Positions 59,685 through 64,000 of a DNA stretch of 64,000 nucleotides are shown here, one piece after another. The DNA comes from Myxococcus stipitatus DSM 14675 (GTDB lineage: Bacteria > Myxococcota > Myxococcia > Myxococcales > Myxococcaceae): NCBI RefSeq assembly GCF_000331735.1, contig NC_020126.1:4216001-4280000 (forward strand). Reading direction: 5' to 3'. Position numbers and translations under genes: made by a program. Position 1 is the first letter of the stretch. The number at the start of each line of letters is the position of its first letter. The notes beneath the pieces were generated by a model. The model was not told the DNA's origin, made no database searches, and saw nothing but the letters and a program-made list of their open reading frames with translations.

Positions 59685-62600
59685 ATGGCCGAAAAGCTCG
59701 GAGCGATTCTGGTCCGCAAGGGCCTCCTGACGCAGGCGCAGCTCGACGAAGCCCTGAAGGCCCAGCTCATCTACGGCGGGCGGCTGGGCTCCATCCTCAT
59801 CGAGCTGGACTTCCTGGACATCGACACGGTGGCGATGGTCCTCGGGGAGCAGACGCGTTACCCGGTGGCGCAGGAGGCGGACTTCGAGGCCGTCACGGAT
59901 GCGACGCTGACGTTGTTGCCCATGGCGCTCGCGGAGAAGCACCTCGCCTTCCCGTTGGCGCAGGAAGGGCGCCGGCTGAAGGTGGCGATGGCGAGCCCGT
60001 TCGAGATTCAGCACACGGACGCGCTGGGGTTCATCACGGGGCTTCGCATCCTCCCGCACATCACGCCGGAGCTGCGGCTGTTCCATTACCAGGCGGAGCG
60101 CTACGGCATTCGTCGTCCGGCGAGGTCCATGCACATGGCGGCGGCGCGGCGCACCGCGAAGCCGGCGACCGCGGTGCCCGTGCGAGGGGGCGTGGTGCCG
60201 TTGCCGGAGATGGCTCCGCCGCCCGCGCCCGTGCGCGCGCAGCCCGGGTCGGAGGGCATGTTCGGGGGATTGGCGCCGGGACAGTTCTTGAGTGACGACG
60301 CCGAGGACTCCGCGGAGGTCGAGGCCCCGAGGAGTGTTCCTCCGGTGTTGTCCATGCCCGGGGATGGGGGAGTGGGGCGTGGTGAGTCGGGCCCGCCGGT
60401 GTTGGCGCCATCGGGTCCGCCGAGGTTGAAGCCGGTGGAGGCGGGGCCGGGAGCCCGGCCTCCGGGGCCGCCTCGGCTGGCGCCTCCGGCGATGCCTCCC
60501 GAGCTGGATCTGTCGGAGGAGATCGAGGCGGCGGAAGAGCTGGATGGTGGGGAGGAGATCGAGGCGGCGGAGATCGTCGAGCCCACCGAGGAGCTCGACG
60601 TGGTGGACACGGAGGAGGTTCTCGAGGGCGTGATGGAGGAGGTCGAGCCTCCTGCTCCGCGCGCGCTGGTGTCCGTGGTTGTTGGCGGGAGAGGGCCTGG
60701 AGAGGGCGCGTCCGCGGCGCAGCCACCTGGGATGGTGTCGCGGCAGGCCGTGGGGCAGGGGGCTCCGCACGTGGCGCCGCAAGGGAGTGGAGCGGGTGCT
60801 GGTGGACGTCCGCCGCCGGGACCTGTTCCTCCGGGGATGGGCGGCGTTGGAGCGAGGCCCGCGCCTGGTGTGGAGGGGAGTGTTCCGCCTGGGATGACGG
60901 GGGCTCGGCCGGTGGTCTCAGGGGAAGAGGTGTCTGTGCCTCCTGGGATGGTTGGGGCGCGGCCTCCGCAGCCGGGTGCGGGAGTGCCGGTTCGGGGAGC
61001 TGTGCCTCCGGGGATGCGGCCTCCCTCGAGTACGGGGATTCCGACGGTGCTGGGGCCGGCGGGGGCGCTGGAAGTGGGTGCTGGGGGGCCAGGCGCGGTG
61101 CCGCCGGGGATGCAGGGCGCACGGCCTCAGGTGGGCGGTGGTTCTCCGCCCGTGCTTGGGCCGCAGGGTGCACGACCACAGTCGAGCGAGGGCATGGGAG
61201 CGCCGAGCGGCGCGGTGCCGCCGGGTGCACGACCACAGTTGAGCGAGGGCATGGGAGTGCCGAGCGGCGCGGTGCCGCCGGGGGTACGACCACAGTCGAG
61301 CGAGGGAATGGGAGCGCCGAGCGGCGCGGTGCCGCCAGGGATGATGGGGGCGCGACCTCCGTCGAGTGCGGGAATGCCGACGGTACCGGGAGCGCCGAGC
61401 GGTGCGGTGCCGCCAGGGATGATGGGGGCACGACCGCCGTCGAGTGCGGGAATGCCGACGGTGCCTGGAGCGCAGAGCGGTGCGGTGCCGCCGGGGATGA
61501 TGGGGGCACGACCGCCGTCGAGTGCGGGAATGCCGACGGTGCCTGGAGCGCAGAGCGGTGCGGTGCCGCCGGGGATGATGGGGGCACGACCGCCGTCGAG
61601 CGCGGGAATGCCAACGGTGCCGGGAGCGCAGAGCGGTGCGGTGCCACCAGGGATGATGGGTGCGCGACCGTCTTCGAGCACAGGTGTGCCGACGGTACAG
61701 GGCGCGCAGGGAGGCGCAGTACCGCCTGGCGCACGACCGCCGGTGAGTGCTCCGCCACTGCCGGGCGCGGTTCCTCCAAGTGCACGCCCTCCGTCGAGCG
61801 TGGGTGTGCCGACGGTGCAGGGGCCGCAGGGGATGGTGCCGCAGGGCACACGCCCTCCGTCGAGCGCGGGTGTTCCGCCGATGCAGGGGGCACAGGGCGC
61901 GGTGCCACCAGGTGCACGTGCTCCATCGAGTGCAGGTGTGGCGACATTGCAGGGGCCTCAGGAGGCAGTGTCACCAGGCGCACGTCCTCCATCCAGCGCG
62001 GGGATGGCGACGACGGTGCAGGGGCCGCAGGGAGCAGCGTCACCAGGCGCACGTCCTCCATCCAGCGCGGGGATGGCGACGCTGCAAGGGCCTCCGGGAG
62101 CAGTCCCAACGAGTGGGCGTCCGCCCTTGAACGCGGCTGGGCCGGTGATGCAGGGGCCACAGGGCGCAGTGCCACCAGGCGCACGTCCTCCATCCAGCGC
62201 AGGTCTGGCGACGGGGCAGGGGCTGCAGGGAGCGGTGCCACCAGGGGCGCAGCCGCCCTCGAGCGTGGCTGGGCCGGCGATGCAGGGGCCGCAGGGAGCG
62301 GTGCCACCAGGGGCACGTCCATCATCAGGTACAGGTGTGTCTGCGGTGCAAGGGTCACAGGGTGGCGTTGTCTCTCCAGGGATGGTGGGTATTCGGCCTC
62401 CGCCGAGCACGAATGTGCCGACGAGTCAGGGCTCACAAAGCGCCCCGATGCCACCAGGAATTCAGGGCGCCCGACCACCGCCGAGCGCAAGTGGGCCGAC
62501 GGAGCCAGGAGCTCAGATTGGCACCGTCCCGCCAGGGATGGTGGGTGCACGACCGCCGTCGAGCGCGAGTGGGCCGACGGAGCCAGGAGCTCAGATTGGC

Positions 62601-64000
62601 ACCGTCCCGCCAGGGATGGTGGGTGCACGACCGCCGTCGAGCGCGAGTGGGCCGACGGAGCCAGGAGCTCAGATTGGCACCGTCCCGCCAGGGATGGTGG
62701 GTGCACGACCGCCGTCGAGCGCGAGTGGGCTGCCGGGACTGGGAAGTGGCACGGAGACACCTGCGACGCCGTCGGGGATGGCGGGCGCACGCTTGTCGTC
62801 GGACCCGGATGTTTCATCGGCGGTGCCATCAGGGACGGTGGGTGCCCGCCTGTCGTCAAGCGTGGGTGGGCCGACGGAAGCCGGTTCACAGGGCGATCCG
62901 CCGTCCGAGATGGTGCTGTCGCTGGGCGCGGGTGGTGCCCCGGTGGGTGTTCTTCCGGGGGCTGTTGCGTCTGGGATAGTGCTTTCGCCGATTGCCGGTA
63001 TGCCTCTCTCCGGGCTGACTGGTGGAACTCCGTCCGGAGCGTCGCCGATGTCGGGGGTGGAGCTGTCTTCGGTGCCGGATCCGAAGGACACCCTGTCGGC
63101 ACGAGAGTCGTCGACGACCATGGGAGTGGCTTCGGTGCTGGATCCGAAGGAAACCCTGTCAGCACGAGAGTCGCTGTCGACCATGGGAGCGGCTTTGGTG
63201 CTGGAGCCGAAGGACACTCTGTCAGCACGAGAGTCGCTGTCGACCATGGGAGCGGCTTTGGTGCTGGAGCCGCAGGACACTCTGTCGGCACGAGAGCCGT
63301 CGTCGACCACGGGAGTGGCTTCGGTGTTGGAGCCGAAGGACACCCTTGCGGCCAGCGAGTCGCCGACGTCGGGCGCGGAGCCGTCTTCGGTGCCGGAGTC
63401 GCAGGGCACCTTGTCCTCCAGCGAATCGCTGGTGTCTGACGTGGAGCTGTCTTCGGCAGTGGGCCCGCTGGAGACCCTGTCGCCAGCGGCACTCCCTTCG
63501 TCGAGCACGGAGATGTCCTCGACGGTGGGGTTGCCGGGGAACACCCTGCTGCCCGGCGCTCACTCGCCATCGGCATGGGATCTGCTGGCCGAAGCCGAGG
63601 TGCAGGAGGCCGTGCCGGCCCGAAGCCCATCCTCTTCGACCGAAGGCGACCCGTCTGAGCTGGGAGCTCACGTCGCAGGGCGCTCTGGGGAATGGCTGCC
63701 ATTGAACGCGAGTGGATCGGCGCCCGAAGGGCAGGGCATTGGACTGGAAGGTCAATCGCTCAGGACTCAGCCTCCGTCGAGCATGTCGGCGACACCGAAT
63801 CAGCCGTTCGTCGATCCAGTTGTGACCGAAGCCCGACCACCATCGAGCGTCGATTCGTTGGCCGCACAGGGGCCGCAGGTCCTGGTGGCACTGCCTTCAA
63901 CCGAGCCTCGAGTGTCGGCCGAACAGGGTGATACGGCTGCGCTGAACGACTTCGCGGAAAGCGTCGCAACCGAGCTCGCGATGGACGCGGGCGACTCGTC
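59685..64000 (+). CDS. MshEN-domain protein with giant low-complexity repeat region (partial)
   Basis: The frame is open from ATG 59685 to the window end (1438 codons and 2 bases), so the C-terminus is missing. Residues 1-~145 are an MshEN/GspE-N-type domain: KLGAILVRKG then LDEALKAQ (residues 4-27) and RLGSILIELD then LGEQ (33-56), the two motifs that bind c-di-GMP in MshE; the second has Asp42 where Gly is usual. No ATPase domain follows in the visible part. Instead there are acidic and Pro-rich segments, then repeats of the type GAVPPGMMGARPPSS and GPTEPGAQIGTVPPGM, then VLEPKDTLSARESLS units. The repeat part is over 1200 residues, probably disordered. No start RBS is obvious. Possibly a c-di-GMP-responsive scaffold. 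Confidence 0.75.
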   Translation, partial: MAEKLGAILVRKGLLTQAQLDEALKAQLIYGGRLGSILIELDFLDIDTVAMVLGEQTRYPVAQEADFEAVTDATLTLLPMALAEKHLAFPLAQEGRRLKVAMASPFEIQHTDALGFITGLRILPHITPELRLFHYQAERYGIRRPARSMHMAAARRTAKPATAVPVRGGVVPLPEMAPPPAPVRAQPGSEGMFGGLAPGQFLSDDAEDSAEVEAPRSVPPVLSMPGDGGVGRGESGPPVLAPSGPPRLKPVEAGPGARPPGPPRLAPPAMPPELDLSEEIEAAEELDGGEEIEAAEIVEPTEELDVVDTEEVLEGVMEEVEPPAPRALVSVVVGGRGPGEGASAAQPPGMVSRQAVGQGAPHVAPQGSGAGAGGRPPPGPVPPGMGGVGARPAPGVEGSVPPGMTGARPVVSGEEVSVPPGMVGARPPQPGAGVPVRGAVPPGMRPPSSTGIPTVLGPAGALEVGAGGPGAVPPGMQGARPQVGGGSPPVLGPQGARPQSSEGMGAPSGAVPPGARPQLSEGMGVPSGAVPPGVRPQSSEGMGAPSGAVPPGMMGARPPSSAGMPTVPGAPSGAVPPGMMGARPPSSAGMPTVPGAQSGAVPPGMMGARPPSSAGMPTVPGAQSGAVPPGMMGARPPSSAGMPTVPGAQSGAVPPGMMGARPSSSTGVPTVQGAQGGAVPPGARPPVSAPPLPGAVPPSARPPSSVGVPTVQGPQGMVPQGTRPPSSAGVPPMQGAQGAVPPGARAPSSAGVATLQGPQEAVSPGARPPSSAGMATTVQGPQGAASPGARPPSSAGMATLQGPPGAVPTSGRPPLNAAGPVMQGPQGAVPPGARPPSSAGLATGQGLQGAVPPGAQPPSSVAGPAMQGPQGAVPPGARPSSGTGVSAVQGSQGGVVSPGMVGIRPPPSTNVPTSQGSQSAPMPPGIQGARPPPSASGPTEPGAQIGTVPPGMVGARPPSSASGPTEPGAQIGTVPPGMVGARPPSSASGPTEPGAQIGTVPPGMVGARPPSSASGLPGLGSGTETPATPSGMAGARLSSDPDVSSAVPSGTVGARLSSSVGGPTEAGSQGDPPSEMVLSLGAGGAPVGVLPGAVASGIVLSPIAGMPLSGLTGGTPSGASPMSGVELSSVPDPKDTLSARESSTTMGVASVLDPKETLSARESLSTMGAALVLEPKDTLSARESLSTMGAALVLEPQDTLSAREPSSTTGVASVLEPKDTLAASESPTSGAEPSSVPESQGTLSSSESLVSDVELSSAVGPLETLSPAALPSSSTEMSSTVGLPGNTLLPGAHSPSAWDLLAEAEVQEAVPARSPSSSTEGDPSELGAHVAGRSGEWLPLNASGSAPEGQGIGLEGQSLRTQPPSSMSATPNQPFVDPVVTEARPPSSVDSLAAQGPQVLVALPSTEPRVSAEQGDTAALNDFAESVATELAMDAGDS
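61326..61715 (+). repeat. Five tandem 78-bp repeats (26 aa)
   Basis: Copies begin at 61326, 61404, 61482, 61560 and 61638, in frame with the long gene. Consensus protein unit: AVPPGMMGARPPSSAGMPTV followed by PGAQSG. The middle copies are nearly identical at DNA level; the last one diverges. Flanking sequence contains weaker copies. Confidence 0.85.
62501..62730 (+). repeat. Three tandem 78-bp repeats, virtually identical
   Basis: Copies begin at 62501, 62579 and 62657 and are identical throughout except that the third ends early at 62730 (GTGGGC continues differently). Protein unit: EPGAQIGTVPPGMVGARPPS followed by SASGPT. Identity at synonymous positions implies recent duplication or gene conversion. 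Confidence 0.9.
63072..63386 (+). repeat. Five tandem 63-bp repeats (21 aa)
   Basis: Copies begin at 63072, 63135, 63198, 63261 and 63324 with protein unit near VLEPKDTLSARESLSTMGAA. The first four are well conserved; the fifth is degenerate. The unit is distinct from the 26-aa repeats, so the gene contains two independent repeat families. Confidence 0.8.

Noticed and set aside
61326-63386. CRISPR array
   Set aside because: Repeats are coding, with periods of 78 and 63 bp and no unique spacers; they continue in frame within one protein. No cas gene is present.
60061-63702. 1213-codon antisense open frame full of Pro/Ala/Ser
   Set aside because: It is the reverse shadow of the repeat region of the long + strand gene, which starts with a recognisable domain. 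The antisense frame is open only because of base composition and repeats.

Overview
The window is very GC-rich (about 70%), almost fully coding and full of GTG starts and 4-bp ATGA/GTGA gene overlaps. It carries Hanks-type kinases with PEGA domains, a PilZ/sigma-54 activator, many secreted lipoproteins and hydrolases, and a MoxR/FtsH conflict-type locus. Together these point to a predatory, multicellular myxobacterium (Myxococcaceae such as Myxococcus, Corallococcus or Pyxidicoccus). This is inferred from gene content; no rRNA or tRNA gene, CRISPR array or transposon was seen.

Layout. (1) 1-1493: end of an L,D-transpeptidase-like gene and a LOG-family nucleotide-binding protein. (2) 1529-13771: a split cluster whose products match the families named after the Salmonella loci STM4011-STM4015. 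One half on the + strand is a translationally coupled HAD hydrolase, AP-superfamily hydrolase (STM4013), HemN-like radical SAM (STM4012) and a second radical SAM with extra C-terminal cysteines (STM4011). The other half on the - strand is a WGR/leucine-rich protein, its paralogue and an ATP-grasp protein (STM4014). A secreted trypsin-like protease, an exported protein and a zinc-ribbon protein lie between the halves. I know of no established function for this set, and it is the best candidate here for an undescribed system. (3) 13817-25626: a minus-strand operon that looks like an FtsH-vWA-MoxR ternary system: activase-type radical SAM, two scaffold-like proteins, soluble FtsH-like AAA+ protease, a small protein, a 1093-aa helical-repeat protein, MoxR ATPase, an added methyltransferase and a vWA-like protein. 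A PilZ/sigma-54 activator (25743-27533) is divergent from it.

(4) 27552-37505: secreted alpha/beta hydrolase, solitary ThiF/E1-like enzyme, penicillin-acylase-family lipoprotein, phosphatidylserine synthase, and a lipoprotein with anchor/ASH-like repeats and a C-terminal vWA-like domain. (5) 37688-44093: small protein, two tandem Ser/Thr kinases with C-terminal PEGA domains, a MerR-like regulator and a cysteine-containing protein with a sigma region-4 helix-turn-helix. (6) 44198-53332: an apparent operon purH, zinc-ribbon/TPR protein, purD, lptF, lptG and an O-antigen ligase/polymerase-type protein. It has a recognisable TTGACA-17-TAGTAC promoter. (7) 53359-57314: two GT4 glycosyltransferases and a polyprenyl-phosphate sugar-phosphate transferase, a surface-polysaccharide module.

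(8) 57416-64000: secreted trypsin-like protease with two C-terminal beta domains, then the first 1438 codons of a very long gene that runs off the window. It has an MshEN-type (c-di-GMP-binding family) N-terminal domain followed by more than 1200 residues of Pro/Gly/Ser/Ala-rich tandem repeats (26-aa and 21-aa periods). Long antisense open frames throughout the window are shadows caused by high GC and were left out.
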